Source of the DNA: Diabrotica undecimpunctata
Lineage: Eukaryota > Arthropoda > Insecta > Coleoptera > Chrysomelidae
Direction of reading: 5' to 3'
DNA: 64,000 nucleotides
Assembly (NCBI RefSeq): GCF_040954645.1
Contig: NC_092803.1
Location: 119,119,461 to 119,183,460 of the forward strand
Shown here: piece after piece, positions 11,408 to 22,059 of the stretch
Position numbering within the stretch: the stretch's first letter is position 1
Layout: every line of letters starts with the position of its first letter
Notes under the pieces: model-generated
The model's database searches: none
Seen by the model: only the letters and a program-made list of their open reading frames with translations
What the model was told of the DNA's origin: nothing
Position numbers and translations under genes: made by a program

Positions 11408-12330
11408 TCGGATAATAGCTAGTACTGGAATCAGACAGGTGACATTATAATTAAAGGTCAGACGTCTGAAGATGTTCGTTCCTATAATGAGAGAAGTTTG
11501 ATAGGAATGTATGCTCTTTCCATTTTGTTTAATTTATATGCAGAAGAGATTTTCAGAGAAGCTGTGGAAGATAGAACAGAAGGTATAAGCGCCAACGGAG
11601 TAATTATGAACAGCTTAAGAGATACTGATGATACAGTTTTGCTAGCAAGGGGTAAAGATGACTTAATGTTACTTCTATTAGAGGTAGCAGACCATATTTA
11701 ACACATGGGTTTAAAAGTTTGAAAGTTTGAAAGAAAACCAAATATATAGTCATCAGTAAAAACAAAAATATATATTTAACAATCTAACTTATATCAGAAT
11801 AGATGAAAAATACTGGAGAAAGTACAGTCGAGTACAAGAGACGAATCTTCCTTGTGAACTATTCTTCTACTTGCTAGATTTTACTTTGGTTTGTTAAAAC
11901 AACTAAAATCAAGGAATATCTTAAAAGGCACAAAACTTAAAATGTATAAAGCTCTGATAAGACTAGTTTTATCATGTAGCTCAGGGATTGGGATACCTAC
12001 TCAAAAATATGAAAATCTACTTTAAATTTTAAAAATAAGCGTACAGTATATGGAATCATGAGTGACAATGAATTATGGAGAAAGCGTTTTAATTTTGAGC
12101 TGTAGCCACACCTATACAGTAAACCAAATGTCATAAAAAATTAAAATCAATAGATTGAGATGCATTTGGCATGTCTTAAGAATAAAAGATGATTAAAAGA
12201 TATTTTAGATGTCGAGAGTCGATGTTTGAAAAAGCCGTGGGAAAGGAACAATATAAAATTGTAAGGAAGAAATACCAAAGAAATAATTACAAGAATGATT
12301 CATATTAAATAGTTTACTTTAAAATTCATA
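11385..12330 (+). mobile_element. RTE-like LINE, 3' half
   Basis: It starts with DIRIIAxYWNQTGDIIIKGQ, then SILFNLYAEEIFREAVED and a mutated catalytic box DTDDTVLL where YADDT is expected. Past a stop the homology continues with LKSRNILKGTKLKMYKALIR and, further on, with degenerate traces of the RLRWxGHVxR and GRPRKRW-like C-terminus (about 12150-12300). Stops and frameshifts are frequent. The 5' end is truncated within the palm domain. Confidence 0.7.
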
Positions 12331-13494
12331 ATTTATATTATTCGACTTTGATTCTGGCATTGGCGATAGAAAACCATAACTTTTGGGTTTTTTGATTTTT
12401 ATTTATCATTTAAATAGCATGATTGGTTTGAGAATTTATTTATTTTATCATTTAAATAGTATATCTGCTTAAAATAGTGCGATAAGCGAGGCAATTTAAG
12501 ATAATTTTAGTTTAAAAATTTCTCCAGAATAATCAAAAATTCTGATTCGAAAACAAAGAAATCCACAGAAAAATAATACATTATTGTATATGTATATTAA
12601 CATTATACAAAATATTACATGCCCAATTTATATCCATGGGAGTGAGTCTTAAGCCCGTACAAAAAAATTTGTCCAGCTACGCTTATGACTTTTCTATTAT
12701 TAATTTTATAAAATATTTTTTTTTCATATCATGATAAACTAAATCAATTACTTTACACAGTACCTCTAGTATAATAGATATTTATACGACATTAAAAAAA
12801 TAAAAGAGCTTATTACGATACTGATTTGAATAGGTCTTATTATAACAAACTGTCGCCTCGTCTAATTCTCTCAAGCAAAAAACACATATCGCCACATTCC
12901 TCAGTTCCGTAGAAATGTCGTTGCAAATATTTAATAAACGTATTGTGGCGAAATGCGGTGGTTGCAGGGAAACAATAAGAAGATTATTATAAACCTCTTA
13001 ATAAAGGACTAAACTTGGAGATCGAGACAGGAGGAAAAGCTCACTTGAAAGAGCGAGAGAAAGTTAAAAGCTCCAGGATTTCAATAAATCTGAATTCAGT
13101 TTAAATAAAAGATTTCTTTTGTCGAGAAGTTCGTTAGCTACTTCTAAGGAGGAGAGTAAACCTTTCAGACATGAACGGGAGACATTTATCAAACAGGATT
13201 AGGAGAAAAATTAATTTTGGGAATAAACGGGATGTACAGGTGGAAAGTATTATGAATTGTTTGAGAAATTACAGTTTGTCATCAGCCGCATTAGAAAGAA
13301 ATGGAACTCATATCGCAGTCTCTATTTAAAATCACAAAAAATTAGATATTATAACGACAGATGGAGTTAGTTATATTTAAAGTTCTAGATGCGATCTTTG
13401 TGAAACGACATTTCTAGACAAACAGTGTTTTGGACAAATAAAGGAAGAAATAGTTTGCTTTATTTATATTTTTAAATAATAATTTCCTCTTTTT
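12331..13494. other. No recognisable feature
   Basis: AT-rich intergenic sequence. TTTATCATTTAAATAG occurs twice, at about 12403 and 12444. A small ATG-initiated frame of about 50 codons at 13171 has no known relatives. I see no transposon termini. Confidence 0.3.
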
Positions 13495-14140
13495 CTTCTT
13501 CTTCCCCTTTATAAGCATATCGGCTCGTTAATTGGCACAATAATACCTCTATAAACCGTTGTCACTCCATCTTTTGCGCGGTCGTCCGATACTTCTTCTG
13601 CCGATTGGTAAATTATCTATTGCTACTTTGACGACACGGGTTATCCCCATTCTGCTTATGTGGTTGTTCCACTCTGTTTTTATATTTAGTGTCCATTCGT
13701 TTATACACTGTACCTTACAGTTTCTTCTAATGTCTTTACTTCTCTTTAGATATCTCAGCGTATTTCCTTCCAGCGTATAATTCTTTTCAGTACTCTCATC
13801 TGCCATTTCCAGTAGCCTTTGTGTTGTGGCTGTGTCGGGTCTTGTTTCTTGGGCACATCTCATAATTGGTCTTAAATTGGATTTATAAATTCTTGACTTC
13901 ATCTCAGGGTTAATGTGTCTGTTTCGCCATATAATATTATTAAGCTGGTCTATTTGTTTTTGTATTTGATCTCTTACCACTTTGTCTAGGTCTCCATAGC
14001 TTAACAGTGTAATTCCTAGGTATTTTATTTCCATTACTTGTTCAATACTGATACCATCAATTTCTATTTTACATCTGGTTGTTCCTTTACTCGTTTTCTC
14101 TATTGTTTCTACCTTTTCTCTACTCTATTGTTTTAGTTTT
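13495..14140 (-). mobile_element. RTE-like LINE, 3' end (SYGDLDK subfamily)
   Basis: A 161-codon frame (14034-13549) reads MEIKYLGITLLSYGDLDKVV, then NRHINPEMKSRIYKSNLRPI, TRPDTATTQRLLEM and PIGRRSIGRPRKRW: the thumb/C-terminal region of RTE-type LINEs. Upstream DGISIEQV continues the frame. AAG repeats follow the ORF on the minus strand (TTC run, 13493-13507). It is one of the better preserved fragments, yet only the last 200 codons exist. The same subfamily is present at 35.2 kb and 38.2-38.6 kb, and a related one at 47.8-49.8 kb. Confidence 0.85.
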
Positions 14141-15256
14141 CCGATTTAAGATTATGTTAAATTGTATTAATAACATGTACAATATATAGTTAGTCCAAAA
14201 CATATTTATATGATTCTGAAACTATATTTTTGCTGCATTTTTATATTAATTATTTCTTGGGAATAAACCATAACTGTGATCTGAAATGTTCTATATTTCA
14301 CGTTTATTTATTCCCAAATTAAAAATCGAAACACCAACTACAAAATACTTTTAATTTCATTTCTAGTTTATTTCCAATACTATAGTAGTTAATAAAATCA
14401 ACTATCACATTCTCCTTTTTTCGTCGCACTGCATTCTTCTGAAAGTTGGCTACTTAATTTTCTAAAATTACGCATCGATGACGTTTTTGAGTTTCATCGT
14501 ATAGAAGAATGTAGTTTTCAAAACGCAATTTTATATTACTAGTTATAATTTGTTTTAAAAATATAATAAATTACGTTGCAAGAGGGATTGCTGCAGAAAT
14601 TTTTCTATAAAGTACTCTGAGCTAAATAAAACAACCACAAAAGCCTATTTAAATGAAAAAATATCTTTAGAGAACTTTGAAACCTTAATCCAAGTAACAA
14701 AAAATAAACAATTTGCCTGTCAATCTTACAAGAAAATGGACGAGATCCATAAAATAAATAATATGTTGAATTCTGAAAATATTTTAAAATCTATAAGGCA
14801 GATGGAACATATATTTTTAATATAGCGTCAGTTTTTTTCGGCTGTTTAGATGAAACAGATTAAGGTTCAAGTCCAAGACCCAAATTTGACTAAGATTAAG
14901 ATGTGGTTAAAAAGGCTCTCTGCAAACATCAGTAAAATATCTAATTAAATGAGTAATCTTACCAACAAATTATCTACTATACCAACTGAAAAAGAGGTAT
15001 TGAAAAATACATGCCACCTCAGGTACCTAAACTAAAGACCCTCAATATTTCGAATCAAGTCCAGAGCAAAGGTCAAAAATTACAGAAGATCAATGTCATT
15101 TTATACATAGTTATTAATAACTTAAACCCAACATACACCCCTATACAAGTGGTCCACTATATTAAATACAAGCTAGGTGTATATATATTTATATAAAGGG
15201 GGTTTAGGTTAATTAGGTATACAGCTGATTGAAAGCCAAGTGTACTCTGTTCAACA
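14141..15256. other. No recognisable gene
   Basis: A plus-strand frame of about 70 codons near 14625-14825 (KTTTKAYLNEKISLENFETL onward) lacks an early start codon and resembles nothing I know. Around 14258-14318 a 60-base segment begins TGGGAATAAA and ends TTTATTCCCA, possibly a worn copy of the short repeat described at 51.3 kb. Confidence 0.3.
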
Positions 15257-15300
15257 GTTCATTATATTTCGCCAATTTTCATTGGCATCATCAGATGAGA
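15257..15300 (-). ncRNA. Hammerhead-ribozyme-like motif, candidate
   Basis: Read on the minus strand, CTGATGA (15294-15288) is followed by one extra T, a 6-bp hairpin GCCAAT/ATTGGC with a GAAA loop (15286-15271), and then GAAA (15270-15267). CUGAUGA, stem II and GAAA are the conserved core of a hammerhead ribozyme. Outside the core TCAT can pair with ATGA to give a short stem I. The bases after GAA (ATAT, then A) are self-complementary, as in minimal hammerheads that act as dimers. The extra base between core and stem II departs from the consensus. Hammerheads of this type are known from Penelope-like retroelements. No Penelope protein is visible nearby. Confidence 0.35.
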
Positions 15301-15765
15301 GCTACAATTATTTAAAACATGGTAAAATACAATTTAATAATTGTTTGTTGTTTATATCTTACTTGATTGAGGTTAACGGCAGTGTGATTTATTTCAATAA
15401 CATCAAGTAATGATTTGTGGGTACAATGTGGATTGCAACTATCTTCGACATGTAACATTTAGTTGTATAATTTACGTTCACAATTAAAATATAAGAAACA
15501 AACACCATTCAAATTAAAAACAAAACAGATACAAAAACATTTAGTTCGGTAACTGTCATTAAGGTTAAGTACCAGAATTACCAAAATATTGAATGTTACT
15601 GATTGACTTATGCCAGAAGATAATTAGTTCCATGGTGTTGATGTAGTAGTTGTTTATTTGATTAAGATTTACTGTAAAGGTGTGTTATAGTTGAAAAATT
15701 TTGAAATTACATTTTGTGTTGCATTAAATAGCCACACATAACTATTAAATAATTAATGCAACACA
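15301..15765. other. No recognisable feature
   Basis: The word ATGCAACACAAAATG and its reverse complement occur around 15755 and 15712, making a small inverted repeat next to the end of the LINE fragment that follows. Otherwise nothing is recognised. Confidence 0.3.
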
Positions 15766-16310
15766 AAATGTTTACCAGTTTTCGTTGCCTTTACCTCCAA
15801 TTTATTAAAAATCTCCTTCACATTGGCGACTGTGTTTCCCACAATGTCAGTTCTTTCGAGTTGTTCATAGAAGTAATCTTTAATATGTTCGTCTTTATCT
15901 TCTGTGCGGATATAATTGAGATATTGTACCATTTTCCTTTCAGTCTAATATAACAAAGTCTTTCAGTAATGGGCGTGAAACTTATAATACTGTTCAGGTA
16001 TTCTTCTCGTACTACGAAACCTGTGCCAAATTCGTGTTTTCCTGTCTGGTTTCCACTGTATAAAATGACCGCCTTGTCTATTTTTATGTTTCCCGTGTTT
16101 AGCCACCTTAGTTCTTGTATTGACGTAATGTCCATTCCTACTTTTTCTAACTGTTTTATTGCATGTATAGATGCTCCCGTCCGGTACCAACTTAGAACAT
16201 TCCATGTTCCAACATTCACAGTCCTTTTCCATTGCGATTGTCGTTTTCCATATGTATTTGTTCAATTCCGAGGCAAACTTGCAGTTTTCATTACAGACTG
16301 TTTTTTATAA
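15766..16310 (-). mobile_element. RTE-like LINE, apurinic endonuclease domain
   Basis: The frame 16219-15818 reads MNVGTWNVLSWYRTGASIHA, then GMDITSIQELRW, VILYSGN, a GTGFVV block and ISIISAQ. This is the start of the APE-type endonuclease of RTE/BovB LINEs, which nicks the target DNA; Asn of GTWNV and Glu of QELRW are the metal-binding positions. Below 15850 it continues for about 30 codons in a second frame. The rest of the endonuclease and the whole reverse transcriptase are missing. Confidence 0.75.
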
Positions 16311-16320
16311 GGGCAGGTTG

Positions 16321-16364
16321 TTGGCCCTCCGCTTAACCTTCCGGAGGGTTAAGCGGAAGGCCAA
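16321..16364. repeat. 44-bp GC-rich near-perfect palindrome
   Basis: Arms TTGGCCCTCCGCTTAACC and GGTTAAGCGGAAGGCCAA fold on a CCGG centre with only two opposed mismatches. It lies just upstream (minus strand) of the LINE endonuclease, in what would be its 5' untranslated region. Confidence 0.8.
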
Positions 16365-16799
16365 ACTCGTAACAATATAATATATAAACTCTGTGGCACT
16401 ACATTGAGGTCCACAGCATCAACCTTAAGATCATCCGCTCTTGGCCTGATATATCCGGTGGCGGAATACTGTTTACTGGTGTGGTTGAACAGCAGGCATA
16501 CTTACCTGGTCAACATTCAGCTAAACCGTGCTATGCATATAATAACAGTCACAATTATGTCCACCCCCACAATGTAGCGACACACCTTTAGTAGTATAGC
16601 TCCACGCAACCTACATGCATTGGTTAAAGAATGCAACAAAATTATGGATAATCGTCAACTTCTAGTCCACAGCTACATTCTTAATATTCTTGGAAATCGT
16701 CTCCGACCTAGGTTACCTCCTTGAAATTCACTTTAAGTGCTACATCATTACAATTTTGACTTAGATGACCGATGGAGACAAAAATGAGAAAGTAGTCTA
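16365..16799. other. No recognisable feature
   Basis: Slightly more GC-rich than its surroundings. I see no ORF with homology. It contains a 12-base match to the 5' end of U1 snRNA, discussed among the rejected items. Confidence 0.3.
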
Positions 16800-17362
16800 C
16801 CGGACTACCATATTATTACCATAGTATACTGGACATCCGTATACTGGACAAAGTACCGTACAGAAGATCGACCAATAATTTATCTGGACGAGACATGGTT
16901 TGACACTCATGAAACACCATCCCAAGGATGGTCTGATTCTTCCAACAGGTGTCAAACAAAAGCTCCATCAAACAAAGGGAAAAGAATAACAATTTTACAT
17001 GCAGGATCAGAAAATGGTTGGGTCCCAAATGCCTTATGGCTTTCTGCAAAGAACATTAAAGACTCCTGCGTGGACTAGAGCTACTATTGTTTATTTAATC
17101 CCATAGAGCATATGTGGCACCAACTAAAGTCAAATCTTAGGTCACAAAATGTTTCTCCGACTTTAAGTGGTAGTGTAGTAGAATTAATAAGGAAATGTGC
17201 TGATGATATCTCCCCAGAAAGTTGGAAAAATTCAGTACGTCATGTAATGAACTTAGAAAATTCATATGTTACTTTGAATCACATAATTAAACCAATTGTT
17301 ATTAAGAATTATTATTATTATCTTGAAGAGGATAGCGACAGCGAAACAGACTTAGGTATTTA
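16800..17362 (+). pseudogene. Tc1/mariner-superfamily DDE transposase, internally deleted
   Basis: Around 16865 the sequence reads RPIIYLDETWFDTHETPSQG with the first catalytic Asp, followed by a GKRITILHAGSENGWVPNAL block at about 16977. The frame reaches KDSCVD and stops near 17076, then jumps to FNPIEHMWHQLKSNLR, the helix after the third catalytic position. It ends near 17362 with an acidic tail (EEDSDSETDLGI). The middle of the catalytic domain with the second acidic residue is deleted. This type of DDE_3 transposase (LDETW, HAGS, PIEHMW) is common in insects. No TIRs were found. Confidence 0.65.
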
Positions 17363-19366
17363 GGAATTCATAAATATATTTTGGTTATTTTGGGTATTTT
17401 TTTTTGTAAATATTAACTTGTATATATTTTTCTATATTTTTTTTTCAATTCATCTATTTTTTGTACATTATGTATTCGTTTGTATGTATATACTGTAAAT
17501 AGAACTATTATTACTGTACATTTTTAACGATATCCGATTAGGAAGAGCAAAAACTTTTAAACACGCCAGTTTTTTGCTGACAGTCCTCAGCCTGTAAAAA
17601 GTGTGAAGGAAAGTACCTTTCTGAATTTAGATCCATATACTACAATTATTCACGTAGAACAAAAAAACTACTTTCTTCATGTTAAAAATTGTTCAATTAT
17701 CAAGTATATTCACTTGAACAACCTGAAATAATTTAATAAATTTTTATAATCGTGTATTACACAGCTACCAATGAAATATATTAAATAACAAACTTTCTGA
17801 AAGGCGACCCTGTGTACTTCGGTAGTTTATTGAGAGACTCTTGTATACACTATAGGATCAACTCAGGTAACCATTAAGCACTCAACCATTTTTCGTGAAA
17901 CAAACTATACCTTTATGAATTTGTTTGTATTCAAAGTGATACTAAGTCATTAGTCATACTCATGATTCAACTATTAGGTTCGAAAGTAAATTATTTACTC
18001 TGTGCCATTTAAGTTACCGTACTTATGTTTACTCTTTCCGCCTGTAATTTTCTTTTATATGTCGTCGCTAACAATCCTATAAATTTGAAGTTTGAAGAAA
18101 TAGCGTTGAAATTTCCTATACTAATTTGTGTTTCATATGATGGTATTTTATAGAACATTTCTTCCAATTATTTATAATAGTTATCGTTAATATCTTCATC
18201 TCTATTTTCTGTTGGTGCATGTACATTTATAAATGTTATTTTCTATACCTTGCACTCATTCTTATTATACAAACATTTACTTAAATAATTAATAATTATG
18301 ATTAAATAATTCCAACTCACAAGTTCCAATAACAAAAACCGCATAACATAAATCACAATCGATCTGCCCGCAGATATTTTTATAAGAATTTATTTGATTA
18401 TACCCACAGTTTTCCGATTGAATACAGTAATAACGAAGAAAAAGGTACTCAAAATCAACTCTAGACGTTTTGTATTAATCACAATCAACGAAAGAATGTG
18501 AATTTCATCCTACCTTGTCATTAAAATGAATGAGACATATGGTCTTCCGAAATCGCCATTGTTGTTGTTAAATCGGGCTCATGGTTACTGCCAGCTGTCC
18601 ATTTATATTTCAAATAGACAAGCACAGTCATAGTGTATCGATAATTTGACAAAATTGTAATTATTTGCGAAATTGACTGTGAATAAAATAGGCAAAATTA
18701 ATCGTATATGATAATATCTTATATTTCAAATACATTTTATTTGGTTAATGTAAATGAAAAATGACATAAAAACAAAGGAAGCTAGAAAAATTTTAAAAAA
18801 TGCTTGTAGTAAAATAAACATAGTCGTCACTTAAGGTTAAGGCATAAATGTCTTTGATTTCCGGGATCTTGAAAAGAATAGATCTCATTGAAATCTGTTA
18901 CATAATCGGGTGGATTTAATGCATGCCAATTACTAGGGACGTTATAGAGATCACTATGCCATTACAAGAACTCTAGAAAGGTATCCTTACAAGGGAGTCA
19001 TAATATGACTTCCAGTGATGGTGGTTACAAATGGGTGATGATTCGATGAATATTTCTAATATTACTATGTATGTAGTTATATTCGAACCTTTTATTCTTA
19101 CGTTGCAATATATCAATAAAAAAGGATTTTGTAATCTCCGTAATGCAATTGATCTATTTATAGTAATGAGAAGTATTATTTGAGTATTATTGCCGATCGA
19201 ATGCAAGGTACTGTACTGAATAAATTCTAATTAAACAATTGTTGTTTCGTTCAATAAATAGGAGGAAATTAATAATTCAACACCCGACGATGATTGAAAT
19301 AACATTATACTTCCCGCAAGAGGTTAAACACCTCGGAATTATGAAACTGATTTGGCGAAGTAAGAC
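17363..19366. other. No recognisable gene
   Basis: AT-rich sequence, probably including the 3' flank of the preceding transposon. The frame 19239-19366 contains EVKHLGIMK, which recalls the KYLG block of LINEs; the evidence is too thin to call an element. Confidence 0.3.
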
Positions 19367-20329
19367 CAGTGGCGGATCCAAGGGGGGGGGTCACGGGGGT
19401 CATGACCACCCCCAAAACAAGATTAAATATCAATCAAATAATCCTAAAAAGAATAATTTAAAACCTATCAACCCTATAAGCAGGAAGTCAAGAGTTGAAA
19501 TGATTCAAACTCATTTATTGTAGGGGTAAGTGTAGAATATACGGAAGCCTTTTTAAATTGCTCTTTAAAAAAATCAACAATTCTGAATACGCGATTTTCA
19601 AATTTTGACAATTCGTCATTTGAGTGCCAGAGAATCGTTCGATTATCGATGAGATAGAATTACCGCCCACACATTATTGCTCATTCAATGTACATGACAT
19701 GACTTTTCGCACGAAATCGGCACATTTTTATTTTTTATTAGGTATTTCTTATTTTCAGTTTTGTCTACGAATTAGATGTTTGTAATTTGAATATGTATTA
19801 TAATTGTTGAGACTGTGTGCTACATTTTATAATTTATCTATAATAAATATCAAAGTGAATATTGTTGTTGCATTAGCTCTGCCTGATACGTTAGTGAATA
19901 CAAATAAAGGAACTGGGGCTGCTGTCCAAGGCATTTGTGAAACTGTGAAACAGTAGTTTGTCTTAGTGATGTTTTAGGTACAACTGTATCCTTAGTCGTC
20001 TTCTTCAGTCACCAAAATTAGATTTTAAGTAATCTACTGAGGCCATAGAGGACACTAAATGCATTCTTCAAAATAAAAGATCAAATGCTGAATCTGTTTT
20101 TAGCAAACTTTACTATGAAGTAAACAAATAGCTGAACAACTAGACATTGAATTGAAGATGCCTCGTAGTTTCTCGTCCAACCTGTCGTCTAAACCAATCT
20201 GCTAACTTATGCGAAGAATATTTCCGAAGATCTATTTGTTTAATCCCTTTTAGACAATATCTTAACTTCCACCTTCCAGGATATTATTAAACCAACTACT
20301 TACTGCATATTCCACAGGAGAACAAGAGT

Positions 20330-20640
20330 TTTCACTGTGGATTCAAAAGTGGAAAAGAGTCGTGCAAAATAATGGAAAACTTCCTGATTGTATTTTAGAA
20401 GTATTAGAAAACTGCGATATTCGTAGGTATTTATCCAAATATCAGAATATTTCTGCAAATATTAATTACCAGTTAATTAAATGCCAGTCAGTGCAGCAAC
20501 AACAGAGCGTTCTACGCTTAAGCGTCCAAAGACTTGACTTAGAAATAGAACTTCTTTTAACTGGTTTAGCACTCATCAATGTGCATCCTGAAATTTCTCC
20601 AAAATGTTGATGCAATCATAGAGCGATTTGCTAAATGGGA
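20330..20640 (+). pseudogene. hAT transposase, C-terminal dimerisation region, broken
   Basis: At about 20480 one frame reads MPVSAATTERSTLKRPKT; the next block, LLTGLALINVHPEISPK, is in another frame. Together they match the hAT C-terminal dimerisation domain of zinc-finger-MYM-type-1-like transposases, where PVSxATxERSFS and GLALxNVH are conserved. Upstream about 20130-20330 weak traces in several frames may be the catalytic domain. Everything else of the 600-plus-residue transposase is gone, so the copy depends on another element for movement or is dead. Confidence 0.7.
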
Positions 20641-20856
20641 TAGGCGAAAAGAATACATTTTTATAAAATTATATAACATTTACTTTTCTTATAGTACTTT
20701 TAGTCACTGACCTTTTATTTACCACTCGTTGCCGGCTGTTACTGACGATTCGTGCACTTATAACCTAATATTCCTAATTATAGAAATTATTATTCCTTAA
20801 TTATATTATGTTTTTTGTTGAATTAATTAATTTAAATAAAATACTGTTTACACTTA

Positions 20857-21362
20857 TTCTTAAGGTTTCTTCTTCATTATGGCAGAGTGGCTATAACTAC
20901 AGCAAATTGCTCTCTATCTTGAGCTGTTCTTAGTATCGAATGTGTGTCCATGCCTGTCCAGTCTCTTGCATTCTTCAGCCAGGAGCATTTTTTTCTTCCT
21001 GGACCTCTTTTTCCTTCTACTTTTCCTTCCATTATGAGTCGTAGAAAGTTATATTTTTCTTCTCTGTGAATATGTCCTAGAAAACTCGTTTTTCTGTTGT
21101 TTACAATATTTAGGAGTTGTATATCTTAGTCCTCATTCTTCTCAGCACCTCGTTATTGGTCACGTGCTCTGTCTAAGAAATCTTCAGCATTTTTCGAAAA
21201 ACATACATTTCAAAGACTTCTATACCCCTCATACTTGTAATTCCGAGAGTCCACGTTTCCACTCCGTATAGCAATAAGGAATAAATGAATGTTGTTACAA
21301 ATTGATATCGGGTATCCAACGATAAGATAGAGTTTATTAGGAATGTTAAATACATTTATTAA
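20857..21362 (-). mobile_element. 5'-truncated RTE-like LINE inserted in the hAT element, 12-bp TSD
   Basis: The duplication TGTTTACACTTA occurs at 20845-20856 and 21363-21374. Between them, on the minus strand, is the C-terminal end of an RTE LINE: LLYGVETWTLGITSMRGIEV, then FEMYVFRKMLKIS, HVTN with EVLRRMR, and a 3' end with AAGAAGAAA. Only 506 bp were integrated, typical of incomplete reverse transcription. The insertion is younger than the hAT element that contains it. Confidence 0.85.
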
Positions 21363-21758
21363 TGTTTACACTTACATTGAGTTATTGCATTTAAATTACT
21401 TAACTTTAGTTTATACTTATTTATCCTTGGTTTGTTCTTGATTTTGTAGTTATAGGATAGGTGGGTTTAAATTAATTGTCTTTAAAATACCTAGTTTAAA
21501 TTGATCGTCCTTGATTTTTCAGTATTTATATTTTAATAACTTTCCTTTGGTTTAATAATCTTGTACACTTGATTTTACTGAGTATGTGGGTTTAAATTTT
21601 TTTTTTTTTGTTTAGGTTTAATACCCCTTAATGTTGTACCCTTCTTTGCACCCGTAGGGTATTTGGGTTTTAATAACTTCTCATTGGTTTAATATATTGC
21701 TTAAAATAATTATTGCGAAAATGGTTCCCTTACATGAGGCACAAATAATATCAATCGT

Positions 21759-21854
21759 AAAGGTGCAAAAATCTAAATCCTATATCAAAATCACCCTTCT
21801 GGGGATCAGCCACTGAAAGGTGCAAAAATCTAAATCCTATATCAAAATCACCCT
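21759..21854 (+). repeat. 39-bp direct duplication at the hAT right end
   Basis: The 39-base unit beginning AAAGGTGCAAAAATCTAAAT occurs at 21759-21797 and again at 21816-21854. Between the copies is GGATCAGCCACTG (21803-21815), almost the same as the true element end GATCCGCCACTG at 21888-21899. The right terminus has therefore been duplicated in tandem. Confidence 0.85.
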
Positions 21855-22059
21855 CAAGACCCATGACCCCCCTGAAAAAAGTTTCTAGATCCGCCACTGA
21901 GTAAGACAATATAGATATCACGGGTGTAACAAGACCATATCAGGTTTAGAAGTAATGCAAGAGCTTATCGTACTAAAACGTAGAAGCGTTTTAATATATT
22001 TCAAAAAAAAATTCGACTATTAAGGTGGAAAGTTCGTCAATGAGGGTTAAACTACGTCC

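Larger units (their letters stand above)
19367..21899 (+). mobile_element. hAT-superfamily DNA transposon with 8-bp TSD
   Basis: The element starts CAGTGGCGGATCC and ends GGATCTAGAAAC-type sequence closing with CCGCCACTG, forming a short imperfect TIR. It is flanked on both sides by the 8-bp duplication AGTAAGAC (19359-19366 and 21900-21907), the diagnostic TSD length of hAT. Total length is 2533 bp. It carries only a piece of transposase and a 506-bp LINE insertion. The left end has a run of Gs and the right end a run of Cs just inside the TIR. Confidence 0.9.

Noticed and set aside
13171..13330. Small ATG frame after a leader-like sequence, considered as an LTR element start.
   Set aside because: No LTR, primer-binding site or Gag motif could be identified.
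16498..16525. Possible U1 snRNA gene: ATACTTACCTGG is identical to the U1 5' end and TAAACCGTG follows.
   Set aside because: The spacing between the two words is wrong and the stem-loops, the Sm site and the 3' part of U1 are not recognisable. At best a badly decayed pseudogene.
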